A stretch of 64,000 nt of DNA, taken from Pseudoalteromonas luteoviolacea (lineage in GTDB: Bacteria; Pseudomonadota; Gammaproteobacteria; Enterobacterales; Alteromonadaceae). Made by a program: the position numbers and the translations under genes. Numbering within the stretch: the first letter of the stretch is position 1; each line of letters begins with the position of its first letter. The stretch covers positions 3,190,001 to 3,254,000 of the forward strand of contig NZ_CP015411.1 of assembly GCF_001750165.1 (NCBI RefSeq). The letters are read 5' to 3'. This document shows positions 1-9,600 of the stretch, piece after piece. Under the pieces are notes generated by a model. It saw only the letters and a program-made list of their open reading frames with translations. It made no database searches and was not told where the DNA came from.

Positions 1-149
1 GCAAAAGAGGCATAGTCATCACGCATGCCGTCCTTCGTATAAGTTGTTAACCATACCTGTAATGCCAATGCCGCTAGACTGCGCGTATCTTGTAATTGTG
101 CTTCTCTAACCATCTCAACTGTATATTTTTTCGAAGTTTTATATTTCAT
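1..149 (-). CDS. GNAT N-acetyltransferase, N-terminal fragment (runs off window)
   Basis: Reading leftward from an ATG at 149, the frame stays open to the window edge and gives about 49 residues. The stretch after residue 14 (VREAQLQDTRSLAALALQVW) resembles the opening beta strand and alpha helix of GNAT acetyltransferases. The start could also be the second Met at residue 13, which would fit the family better. The acetyl-CoA binding motif would lie outside the window, so the family call rests on this N-terminal pattern only. It sits upstream of, and on the same strand as, the secreted protein at 185-1159, but transcription runs away from that gene. Confidence 0.55.
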   Translation of the reverse strand, partial: MKYKTSKKYTVEMVREAQLQDTRSLAALALQVWLTTYTKDGMRDDYASF

Positions 150-184
150 ACTGTGCACGCAGATTGATGTTTGCTGAATGACGC

Positions 185-1159
185 TCAGCTTTGGTTATCC
201 AATATAACAATCTCACCTAAAAAGCCGGCATCAGAAACCGTACTATAACTCAGCGCATTAGGGCCTGCGTGCATAACCAGATCTTCACCATCTAACAGCC
301 CATTGTTATTACTGTCCTTATAAAGCGCGCCAATATGTGCGAATTGGCCATTTCGTCGATATCTAACCGCAATAAAATCTCCAGGCGAAATATCGGTGCC
401 CCATTTTATCGTTGAACCTACCCCATTAAAGTCACTCAGCTTTGCTTTATGTTTTAAATTCGTCACTAGCCATGCCACGTTGCGATCATACACTTTGCCA
501 TGATTGCGTATCGCATTCGCAGCCATAAGAACATCAGCGCAGTCAACGCCTAAATAATGCTGACTCTGGTAAGGTACTGAGCCAAATATCGCAGGTACGT
601 TAAAAAAGCTACTTAACGTGCCCAAATACCCGTCACCGTTTGTGAAAGAAACTCTCAGCACTTGCTTACTCAATCCTCGATGATCATTGTCCCGTAGACC
701 TGTACTGACGCGTTTTCTCCCTTCGACCCCAATTACCTCCACTTCAAACCAAAAGCTGCCTACATCCGCATGGTAATAATTTGAATTGAACACGTTATTA
801 TACTTTAACCAAGCAGAGTCAACGGTAATATGCAGACTGTTGTCGAATTGTTTAAGGTGCTTTTTCTGATATTGAACTTTGCCAAAACCAGCCCACTGAT
901 ATGGGTTTTTCTCCCACGGATGATTGGCGTTTTTATAGTATTGGCTGGTATCTGGAATAATTTGATACCAGCGAACCTGTTCACCTTGAGCAACGTCGAC
1001 TTTTAATTCAACCACACTCCCTGATGGTGAAATAACTGCTGGCCTAATATGCCATTCTTGCTCAGACTTTAACCGCGAGTAAATATCTACATTTGCCAGC
1101 AGGTTTAAGCTCATTATGAAAAAGATAAATAGGGAAAGGTATTTAAATAGCTTCATCAT
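185..1159 (-). CDS. Secreted NlpC/P60-like cysteine hydrolase with EF-hand loop
   Basis: A 324-residue protein with a hydrophobic signal peptide (residues 1-22), so export to the periplasm or outside is likely. The C-terminal part has the layout of a papain-like NlpC/P60 or amidase fold: Cys207 in VDCADV, then His275 in QFAHIG, then His297. Residues 282-293 (DSNNNGLLDGED) form a textbook calcium-binding EF-hand/dockerin-type loop between these two histidines. The N-terminal half (about 30-190) is beta-rich and unrecognised. A peptidoglycan or peptide amide substrate is inferred from the fold only. The start has AAGGA upstream. It lies 17 bp downstream of the 1177-2070 gene on the same strand, so the two are probably co-transcribed. 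Confidence 0.55.
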   Translation of the reverse strand: MMKLFKYLSLFIFFIMSLNLLANVDIYSRLKSEQEWHIRPAVISPSGSVVELKVDVAQGEQVRWYQIIPDTSQYYKNANHPWEKNPYQWAGFGKVQYQKKHLKQFDNSLHITVDSAWLKYNNVFNSNYYHADVGSFWFEVEVIGVEGRKRVSTGLRDNDHRGLSKQVLRVSFTNGDGYLGTLSSFFNVPAIFGSVPYQSQHYLGVDCADVLMAANAIRNHGKVYDRNVAWLVTNLKHKAKLSDFNGVGSTIKWGTDISPGDFIAVRYRRNGQFAHIGALYKDSNNNGLLDGEDLVMHAGPNALSYSTVSDAGFLGEIVILDNQS

Positions 1160-1176
1160 GCCATCCTTTTATATCA

Positions 1177-2070
1177 CTACGAATTTAAATACCCTTTAAA
1201 TAGGTAACTTAACCAACGAATATCTTCTGCCCCTAAGCACGCTTTCTCGTGTAGGTCTTGATTTTCAATCACATCTTGATATACGTGTGATAAAGCGTCG
1301 ACGGTGAGCACTTTCCATTGTTCTTTTTCAATCACACTAAAATCTGTGCCATTGAATGCTTCATCAATAAGTGGATCATATTCTTGCTCGTTGGTGCGCA
1401 GCGCTGTCTCCAATCTAGCTAAAATGGGGTTCACCAACTTTATAACGTCCCCTTCTGAAAACTCTTTTTGCACATTCAGCAGCGCTAACTCAATTTGCTT
1501 TTGCACCGATGCCTCTGAGAGCTTTTCCCCTAAAGGGCGAATACCATGTTTATTCACAAGCCCCGTAATACTGGGTAAAGCTGCTTTAGCAGCTATCGCC
1601 GCTCCCACTGCTGGATTGACCAGTGCAGACAGCCCTCCAATAACTAACATCCCGTAAGTTAATTTAGTGTCCAGCACATCGATATCATCAGCAAGCTGTT
1701 CCAATCTACTTTGCTGATCACTTTTTTGCGCTCGGACTATAGATTCGGTTTGCTCCGAGAGTATGTGGGATAATAATTCTTCTGCATGTGAATTAGCGAA
1801 GTGAAAAACGCGTCGTTTTGGTAGCGTATTCACCTCAGGAACCCCCATAGGCAGGCTCCTGATGGTATGCAAAGCGACTTTGTGCACCCCCAATTCATAG
1901 GGAATAACAAAGTAATGTTTCTCATCAACATCCTGCACTTTAGAGGGATAAAATGATGCGAAAAGTGGAAGTCCAACCGCAGTCTCCCTAAGCACTGTAA
2001 ACTGGTTATTTATCTCTGAACCAACTTGACCAGCCAAAGCTTGAAGTTTATTTAATACTGAGTTTTGCAT
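1177..2070 (-). CDS. Hypothetical protein with central hydrophobic segment
   Basis: A 297-residue protein I do not recognise. It has no signal peptide. Residues about 139-170 form a long Gly/Ala-rich hydrophobic stretch that could be one or two membrane helices. The region just before it (about 95-135) and the C-terminal 120 residues are charged and probably helical. The start is well supported by a GGAGG ribosome site about 8 bases upstream. It precedes the secreted NlpC/P60-like gene by 17 bp on the same strand, suggesting an operon. The soluble-membrane-soluble arrangement could mean a membrane-anchoring or membrane-active function, but nothing identifies one. Confidence 0.6.
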   Translation of the reverse strand: MQNSVLNKLQALAGQVGSEINNQFTVLRETAVGLPLFASFYPSKVQDVDEKHYFVIPYELGVHKVALHTIRSLPMGVPEVNTLPKRRVFHFANSHAEELLSHILSEQTESIVRAQKSDQQSRLEQLADDIDVLDTKLTYGMLVIGGLSALVNPAVGAAIAAKAALPSITGLVNKHGIRPLGEKLSEASVQKQIELALLNVQKEFSEGDVIKLVNPILARLETALRTNEQEYDPLIDEAFNGTDFSVIEKEQWKVLTVDALSHVYQDVIENQDLHEKACLGAEDIRWLSYLFKGYLNS

Positions 2071-2118
2071 CTGTAATACCTCCGTGTATCACCATAGCAT
2101 AAATGCCCATTAAAGTTT

Positions 2119-2403
2119 TTAAATCAAATAACTTAACTCCTTCTTAGACTTTGTTGGTACAAATTCAGTTATTTGATATTCGGCAATCCCCGTTTTGAAA
2201 AAAGGGTCTTCATTCAATGTTAGTTCTAGCGCTTCTTTAGAAGAAGACTTTGCTAAAATAACACCGCCTGTACGAGGCTCTATTGGACCCGACATCAGAA
2301 AAATACCATCGTCATAGCATCGGTCTAAATACTCTTTATGCAGGGGTAAATACTTCTCAACTTCAGATAAGCCAACGAGATAATTAAGCGTGACGATAAA
2401 CAT
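2119..2403 (-). CDS. YciI-like protein
   Basis: A 94-residue protein of the YciI family (dimeric alpha+beta barrel, ferredoxin-like). His22 in LPLHKEYLD and Asp66 in EDPF match the family's conserved putative active-site His-Asp pair, and the length is typical. YciI homologues are small enzymes or stand-alone domains of mostly unknown function; the related YCII domain of dichloromuconate-type enzymes handles small aromatic or lactone substrates. It has an AAGGA ribosome site about 8 bases before the ATG. It is the first gene of the leftward group and lies back to back with the plus-strand PepSY gene at 2671. Confidence 0.8.
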   Translation of the reverse strand: MFIVTLNYLVGLSEVEKYLPLHKEYLDRCYDDGIFLMSGPIEPRTGGVILAKSSSKEALELTLNEDPFFKTGIAEYQITEFVPTKSKKELSYLI

Positions 2404-2595
2404 GGCGTGTTCCTTTTATTTTTTATTAGGCGCACTCTTTGCGCAGCCAAACTGGATAATTTAAAGACAATATTCGTACCCATTTTGGCACATTGATAAA
2501 TGTAACAATCGAAACGCGAACTGTATAGGCTTACTTTACATTTACTTACAACTTATGAAGTTTTAGCACTAATGAAATGATTCAAGGTGTTGTGC

Positions 2596-2606
2596 GACAA
2601 TTTGTC
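2596..2606. promoter_or_regulatory. Short perfect dyad upstream of the PepSY/TonB operon
   Basis: The 11-base perfect dyad GACAATTTGTC lies 65 bases before the PepSY gene start in the divergent intergenic region. It does not fit the Crp spacing, although TGTG and CACA flank it. An operator role is inferred only from its symmetry and position. Confidence 0.25.
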
Positions 2607-2655
2607 ACATCCCAAGCAGCAAACTAATTACATATAATCCAAGAATTATCCTCAA

Positions 2656-2674
2656 TATAATAATAATCAAATGC
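2656..2674 (+). promoter_or_regulatory. Weak Fur-box-like sequence over the PepSY gene start
   Basis: TATAATAATAATCAAATGC matches 13 of 19 positions of the classical Fur box and overlaps the ATG at 2671. The surroundings are AT-rich, so a chance match is possible. Iron control would suit the PepSY/TonB receptor pair downstream. Confidence 0.25.
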
Positions 2675-4110
2675 TAAAACAGTTAATAACTTGGCATAGA
2701 AGAATTGCACTATTTTGCTTAATCCCCTTTATTATCTGGACATTATCAGGCTTATTACATCCTGCAATGTCACATTTTGCAAAAGCACCCTTTATTAAAT
2801 CCAGCCCTGTCAAAATACACTTAAGTGATTTACAAAGTTACACAGAGTTACAAACTGCCTTAGTCCAACAGGAGATTTCTGAGCTCAGTCACGCCAGCCT
2901 TGTGGAATATAATGGTGACCTCTATTATCAAGTGAGAGAGCAGTCATTCAATCATCTTGAGTTGCACTATCTGCCACTGAGCGAATCACATGAAAACTTA
3001 ACAGACATTGATTATGCTCAGTACCTCGCCACAAAGTGGAGCGAACAAAATGTTGTCGATACCCAGCTAATCACTCAATTCAGCGCGACTTACCCTGAAA
3101 TAAATAGAGTACTACCTGTTTACCAGATCCAACTCAGCAATGGCAATCACGTATACATTGATACGCTTGCAAAGCGGATCACTGCCCATAACACCCCCCT
3201 TAGAGATACACTTTCCTATTGGTTTAAACAGCTTCATACATGGCAATTTGCTGGTGATAGGCATAGCCCATGGCGAATTGTACCAATGCTTATAATAAGT
3301 ATCGCGTTATTGGTAATGGCTACATTCGGGCTAATCGCATACAGTTTGCTCTGGTCAAGAATAAAGTCAAAGCAACACACTGTTAGGTCATTTCATAGAG
3401 GTACTGGGCTGATGCTGAGTGTTTGTCTGTTGGGCTTTTCAAGCAGCAGCACACATATCTTGATCGATAAATTCTTTGTACAAGAATTTAGAGCTCTACA
3501 GCCAAGTAACCAAATTGCCACATTGGATATTCGCCACGATCCCGTGCAAGCCATGCGCAGAGCCCAAGGAGATAACTTTCAATTAGTGAGCATAGGCGGA
3601 AAGATCATCAGTCAAATTGTGTCGTTTGAAAAACGAGGCATGCGTTTTTCGTATTGGGACACACAGCAAACCACCTATGACAACAATAGCTTTGTACGAT
3701 CTATTTTACTTGAGCAACTTGAAGTATCTGGCACGCTCAATCACAGCGAAAAAATTGATAATTTTGGACCTACGTATGGATTCGTAAATAAACGATTACC
3801 AGTACAACAACTCAGCTTTGAACACGCACCTAATGTGCTCTACAGTATTGAGCTCCATACCAGCTACATTGCAGCAATTGATGATGATTGGCAAAAAGCA
3901 CGTAGTTGGCATTTTGGTTATCTACACAAATACCACTTTTTAAACCCGTTTGGCAAAGGTATACGTGATAGCATCGTTACTTTGATTTGCCTTGGTCTCG
4001 TATTTGTTGCATTAACGGGTACGTACATGTACTTTTCAAGAACACTTCGCCAGCGTCGTGCGAAACAGCAACGTAACTTAAAAAATAACGAATTATTAGA
4101 AAATAACTAA
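2671..4110 (+). CDS. PepSY-associated TM protein (siderophore-reductase-like)
   Basis: A 479-residue inner-membrane protein of the PepSY_TM family. It begins with a membrane helix directly after a short basic N-terminus (WHRRIALFCLIPFIIWTLSG, about 8-27), has two further helices near 210-255 and a last one near 435-460, with large periplasmic PepSY-like regions between. Its basic C-terminal tail fits a cytoplasmic end. Family members such as PiuB/FoxB/FhuF-partner proteins sit beside TonB receptors and are linked to ferric-siderophore reduction or handling. Here a TonB receptor follows after 12 bases with its own AAGGAA site, so the two form one operon. No good Shine-Dalgarno sequence is visible at this start. 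The substrate is unknown. Confidence 0.8.
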   Translation: MLKQLITWHRRIALFCLIPFIIWTLSGLLHPAMSHFAKAPFIKSSPVKIHLSDLQSYTELQTALVQQEISELSHASLVEYNGDLYYQVREQSFNHLELHYLPLSESHENLTDIDYAQYLATKWSEQNVVDTQLITQFSATYPEINRVLPVYQIQLSNGNHVYIDTLAKRITAHNTPLRDTLSYWFKQLHTWQFAGDRHSPWRIVPMLIISIALLVMATFGLIAYSLLWSRIKSKQHTVRSFHRGTGLMLSVCLLGFSSSSTHILIDKFFVQEFRALQPSNQIATLDIRHDPVQAMRRAQGDNFQLVSIGGKIISQIVSFEKRGMRFSYWDTQQTTYDNNSFVRSILLEQLEVSGTLNHSEKIDNFGPTYGFVNKRLPVQQLSFEHAPNVLYSIELHTSYIAAIDDDWQKARSWHFGYLHKYHFLNPFGKGIRDSIVTLICLGLVFVALTGTYMYFSRTLRQRRAKQQRNLKNNELLENN

Positions 4111-4122
4111 GGAACAAGCAAA

Positions 4123-6219
4123 ATGAAATCTGGCTTTTCTTATTCCCTCATAGCCATCGCACTTTTACAAGCTGATCTGCTTTATGCACAACAGCAAAGC
4201 GACGACATCGAAAAAATCATTGTAACAGCCAGCAGAACTGCAAAAGCAAACACAGATTTAGCCCTCAGCGCTGGCAGTGTGTCAACAGAAGTGATAAAAA
4301 ATGATAATGCACAGCATGTATCAGAATCACTAGAGACCATTTCTGGCGTCTTACTCAATCAACTGTCAGGCGGACAAGGCCATAATGCGGCGATCCGCAT
4401 GCCAATAAACTTTGGAGGCTACACACTTTATTTACAAGATAATGTACCCTTGCAATCAGCCGCATTTTACAACCACAATGCACTGTGGTGGGCAAGTACA
4501 AACTCGTCAGTTTCTCGTTTAGAGGTTATTAAAGGAGCTGGAACTAGCCTTTATGGCTCCGGTGCAGTTGCAGCAACCGTCAATGTCATTTCAGCTCCGA
4601 TAGACAAAGATAGCCATGAATTAGGTATCACGTTCGGTGAAAGTAACTATCAAAGAATGAGTGGCAGTACGACACACAACATTTCAGATTCAAACGGAAT
4701 TCGAGTAAGTGCCGCCTACTTAAATAATGAAGGGTGGAGAGATCACAGCAGTGTCGAGAAGTCAGAGCTCAATGTGTTGCATGAACTACAAATTGACGAC
4801 AAACAAAGCTTAAAAACAAGCTTGATTGCATCTACATTAGATCAGCAAATGCTAAATGCACTCAAAGAAGAAGACTTTTTAAAAGACCCAACACAGTCGG
4901 GTCTTCAGCCAGAAGTTTTGGCGATTGACCCTCGCAGAAAAACAGACTACCTGAGAGTTAGCTCAGAATATATATATGACGATAATGAACTTTATGCGTC
5001 AGTCATTCCCTACTTTCGTTATCGCACGAATGATTATATAGCGACTTGGCAACCAAGCATGCCAAACGTTGAATCTAGCGTTAAAAGCATTGGCCTTTTA
5101 GCCTTAACCAACTTTAAGCACAGTGTCGATTTTGAAACCACATTGGGTATAGATTTAGAGCGTTCTGAGGGGGATGACTTTTCATATCAACCAACCACAG
5201 TTACAACGACTGGCTGGGGCGCTGCCACCTACCCTAAGGGCCATATTTTTTACAAAGACTCAACAACCTTCACTGGGATCTCGCCTTACATTCAGCATAC
5301 AGGCCAATTAACAGAACAATTAAACTATGCACTAGGCCTAAGGTATGATCATAATACGTATCAGTTTGATAATACCTTACCTACGTATGATAACGACGGA
5401 TTTGGTAACCGCTCTATTGCAAGTCGAGAAGACACGTTCAAACACTTAAGTCCAAAAGCCAGCTTAAACTACAAATTTGACGCGCAATCTGCCGTTTATG
5501 CACGCTACGCAAACGCAATTCGCATCCCGACAGCATCAGAGCTCTACCACCTAAAGTCTAAAGAAACGAGTTCACAATTAGGCTCAATCAATGAAGAAAC
5601 ATCCGATACCTATGAGGTGGGGTATAAAGCTAACTTTGAAAACCTTTCTATTGAGCTCGCATACTATGTAATGGACGTTAAAGAAGCCATCGTCACTGCG
5701 ACTGATGGATATGGCGCAAGTTTTCGAGTTAATGCTTCTGAGGTCCGACATCAAGGATTTGAGATAGGCACAACCTATACATTTTCACCGGCATGGTCTT
5801 TAGCTTTGGCTTATAGTCAATCAGATCATGAGTTTGTGCATTATATTAAGGGTAATAACTTAGTTCAAAACGACGAAGATGATTTATCCAATAATAGTCT
5901 AGTGATGGCCCCAGAATATGTTGCTAACCTGCGCTTAAATTACGACAGCCAACATATTGCTGGGTTAAATGTCACTGCTGAAATAAAAAGCATTGGCGAT
6001 TATTGGATGGACTCTGAAAACTCTCGTCAACATAGCGGTTATACCATTGCAAATTTAAAAGCAAATTATCAAGTGACTGATACACTAAAATTGCATGCTA
6101 GGATAGCCAATATCACAGATAAAACATATGCTCTACAAGCTGAGATTAGATTTAACAAAGAACGCATTCAACCAGGCGCGCCTCGTATGGCTTATGTTGG
6201 GTTGAGTTATACATTTTAG
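4123..6219 (+). CDS. TonB-dependent outer-membrane receptor
   Basis: A 698-residue receptor with a signal peptide cleaved after about residue 22 (LLYA-QQ) and a TonB-box-like segment (IEKIIVTASR). The plug domain covers about residues 35-160 and carries LEVIKGAGTSLYGSGAVAATVNVIS. The remainder is a 22-strand barrel ending in YVGLSYTF, with the terminal Phe typical of outer-membrane proteins. The preceding PepSY protein makes a ferric siderophore or haem-like ligand plausible, but the ligand cannot be read from sequence. A weak hairpin follows at 6256-6279. Confidence 0.9.
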   Translation: MKSGFSYSLIAIALLQADLLYAQQQSDDIEKIIVTASRTAKANTDLALSAGSVSTEVIKNDNAQHVSESLETISGVLLNQLSGGQGHNAAIRMPINFGGYTLYLQDNVPLQSAAFYNHNALWWASTNSSVSRLEVIKGAGTSLYGSGAVAATVNVISAPIDKDSHELGITFGESNYQRMSGSTTHNISDSNGIRVSAAYLNNEGWRDHSSVEKSELNVLHELQIDDKQSLKTSLIASTLDQQMLNALKEEDFLKDPTQSGLQPEVLAIDPRRKTDYLRVSSEYIYDDNELYASVIPYFRYRTNDYIATWQPSMPNVESSVKSIGLLALTNFKHSVDFETTLGIDLERSEGDDFSYQPTTVTTTGWGAATYPKGHIFYKDSTTFTGISPYIQHTGQLTEQLNYALGLRYDHNTYQFDNTLPTYDNDGFGNRSIASREDTFKHLSPKASLNYKFDAQSAVYARYANAIRIPTASELYHLKSKETSSQLGSINEETSDTYEVGYKANFENLSIELAYYVMDVKEAIVTATDGYGASFRVNASEVRHQGFEIGTTYTFSPAWSLALAYSQSDHEFVHYIKGNNLVQNDEDDLSNNSLVMAPEYVANLRLNYDSQHIAGLNVTAEIKSIGDYWMDSENSRQHSGYTIANLKANYQVTDTLKLHARIANITDKTYALQAEIRFNKERIQPGAPRMAYVGLSYTF

Positions 6220-6602
6220 TGACACTTCTCAAATAATTTAAAGATTCACACTATTGGTGCCTAACAAAGAGTGGGCACCTTTCAAACAACGTCTATTATA
6301 ATAGGTTAACAAAACTGACTCTGCAGCACTTCACTCATTGCCTTTAAGCACACTTTAAAATATACACATACCAACCTGCATCGTATTGCTAATCATGTTG
6401 GGTATGAAAACTCCCAAAATACCCAATCACATTAAATATATATTTATAATGATAAAAAAATGATTGAAAGCATCAAAAATTAGGAGAGTTTATATTCAAA
6501 ACAACCAACTAGGTGATATATTACAGCTTTTATAAAACCACAAAAAAAATCTCGCGAAGAAACATGTTTAAAATCATCGAAAAGAAATACCAAGGACATA
6601 AG
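6220..6602. other. Non-coding gap before the large lipoprotein gene
   Basis: This 383-base AT-rich gap holds the weak hairpin at 6256-6279 and the leader of the next gene. An open frame extends upstream of the lipoprotein start to 6513, but those 30 codons would place a charged segment before the signal peptide, so I treat them as untranslated. No other gene is seen. Confidence 0.5.
6256..6279 (+). terminator. Weak hairpin after the TonB receptor
   Basis: GGTGCC (6256-6261) and GGCACC (6274-6279) can pair around a 12-base loop, followed by TTT. It is a short stem and may or may not terminate. Confidence 0.35.
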
Positions 6603-9600
6603 ATGACATTGAGTAATTTAAGGACAAAACATAAGGTGTTAGCCTGCCTAATACTTAGTACACTTTTAAGTGCCTGCGGAGGCTCTAAAAATGACACTAA
6701 GACATTAGAAAATAAAGGCGCCTCCTCTCAAGTATCAGGCGAAAATAATAATACAAGTAATAACAACCAAGAAAATAACCAGAACGTCTCTGATAATAAC
6801 CAAAATAATAACAATTCAGAAAGCAATGGTAATACCTCAGGCAATAATGGTGGCAACTCAAATAAAGATAATCAATCACCTCTATTAAACATCACAGGCG
6901 ACACAAAAGTTATAGAGCAATTACCCATCACTTTGCACGCAAACGCAACAGATACTGACGGTGAGATAAACCATTATAGCTGGAGCTACGATGATGAGTT
7001 ATTCTCTGCAGAAGACATACATGCTGCCACGTTAACCATAACCAGTAATAATATTCTCGCGCGCGTAGACACTGAAGTCTCGCTGACAGTCACTGACAAC
7101 CAAGGCGCTCAAACAACAGCAACGCACTACTTAACTGTTGAAGCTCTGGCCAACTTAGCGCCCACCCTCGAGATCATTGGCCCTGAGTCAGTGCTTGAAG
7201 ACAAGGTATTTTCGCTAACCGCTGACGCGCTTGACACCGATGGACATATTGCGTCGATACAATGGCAACATGACTCAGCGTTAGCCCTTAGCCTAGATGG
7301 CACCGACTCTTCGGTACTCACAATAACAACACCTAATATTTTTGAAAATCAGACCGTCACTTTCACAGCGTCAGCAACAGATAATCAAGGTATAGTAAAT
7401 ACCACAAGCCATACGGTCACTATCAAAGCATTAGAAAACATTGGTGCAGAGGTATCCATTAATGGTCCTGACCAAATTGAAGAAAAGCAGAGCTTTACTT
7501 TGCAAGGTACTGCACGAGATAGTGATGGCGGAGAAATACAAAGCTATCAATGGTCTTACGCAGGCGAGCTTGCATTAACTTTAGATGGTGCCCAGACTCA
7601 AACGCTCACTGTGAACTCGCCAGATATTCAAGAGAATACGCGTGTTACTTTTAAGCTTGAAGCTACCGATGATCAAGGGCTCACCACCAGTACTACTCAC
7701 ACAGTCGAAATTAGTGCCATCACCCAGCAATTAACACTTGCTGGTAAAGTGACAGATCAACCGATTGCATATGCCAATGTAGAACTCACATTTGATGGTC
7801 AAACCTTTACGACACAAGCGGATGAAACCGGTGCATATCAGCTGGACATCGTATATGACGAATCACAAACAACAGCACTTGCACAACTCAGGGCAACTGG
7901 GTCATATGCACAGAACAACGCACATATTGAGTTTATCTCTCAGCTTGGCGATTTAGCACACCTCACGCAAAAAGCAGGTGAAGATAAGCAACTCGATGCC
8001 AATGAAGAATTTGGTGTGAATGTGACCAATATAACCACCTCTGAATTTGCATTAATTAAAAGACAGGTAAATCAGCTAAGTACAGTGGATGAGCTTGAAA
8101 AAGCCCGAAAAAATGTCGAGCCTGCGGAAAAAATGCGTTTGGCCAAGCTGATAAAAGCCATCGTCGATCATAATGTCGCATTGCCTTCAAACGTCAAAAG
8201 CACGCTTGAATTAGTACAAGATGAAGACTCTGCAAATACCGCAATAACACAACTAGAAGAAGAGCAAGCCGAATTACTGGCGCAAATTCAAACGGCTATA
8301 GAGCAAGATAGTGACTTAGTGAAAGTCGCAAAAACCATATCAGCGGGAGACTACTACCTCTCTGAAGCTCAATTTTTTAACGGTTTCGGCTTGGCTGTAA
8401 AACTTGAGGCTAATGGCACTGGTTTTATTGCAAATACCAAGAACAGTGATTTTACTTGGCAAAAAGTAAACGACACCATCAATATTGTCTTCAATGAGCC
8501 GACACAGCTCACTGGAATCAGCTTAGATTTATTTGGGCTCAGCCTGAACATCATAGAAAGCCAGAATAATGCGCATACTGTAGAGACAGTGCTACTTTCC
8601 AATGATGCAGAGCAAGGGCCCGCACCTTTTATCGCTAAGCTCGCAAAAAAAAGCGCCTTTATTCAACCTGAGCTAGACAACTTAAAAGGTGAGTGGTCAT
8701 TGCAACTTTCACAAAGTGACTCCCCATTAAAGTCACTACGATTGAATTTTATAAATGACAGCCAAGTTGAGCTCAATAATGGTACTGAGACAATGACTGC
8801 TAGCTGGGGTTTAATCGACAACGGCCAAACAATACAAATAAATCACCCACAAAGTACCTTAACTCTAAATATTGTCAGAGAGTTTAAGTTAGGCATACAA
8901 GTACTAGTAAACAATGGCAAAGTAATATCAGGCGTGATGGTGCGCCATCAAAATATTGACTTTGATGATATTAACCACGCAAAAACATGGACACCTTTTA
9001 AAACAAAAGGCGACAAACAAGCTTTTGTAGTAGACGAAGAGAACAACTTTCATTTTAACTGGCAGCATAACGTCAAGGTTGAAAATCAACAGGGCAAGTT
9101 AACACGTAATCACTACCAATTCTCTGAGCAAGACCGAGCGTTTTGTGATGTTGCGCTAGCACAATGTGAAATCACCAAGAGCCAGACATACGAGTTAATC
9201 GCATCATCTAGTAACTTAATTGCGATTCAACACACCGCTTTTGAGCATACAAGTGATTCTGTGGTTCAAGTTGCGCGCTCTGTGCATATTTACAAGCTCA
9301 CTAATAAGCCAACTAATAAACCTAAGCAGTTTGACGAGACATTTTTCAGCAATACCTCCACGCCCCATTTATTTATAGGTGCAGTTGACCTAACAGCACA
9401 AAACTACTTTGGAACTGTGAACCTAAGACAAATAGAAAATTGTCTATCGCAAGCGCAAAGTGACTGCCGTTCAAAAATTCAATATGATGACGAGATTTAT
9501 TGGGCTGAGGTCGCTGATGGCCATCTTAAATTAACAAACACAGTCAGCAATGCGGTATTATACCTCACTATTGGTAAGGTAAACCAAGAAGGCCTTACTA

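Noticed and set aside
2591..2609. TGTG...CACA as a Crp site before the PepSY gene
   Set aside because: The half-sites are 11 bases apart instead of 8, so it does not fit Crp; the inner dyad alone was kept.
6697..6879. Tyr/Cys-rich frame opposite the lipoprotein linker
   Set aside because: It is only the complement of the Asn-rich AAT/AAC codon run and has no independent support.
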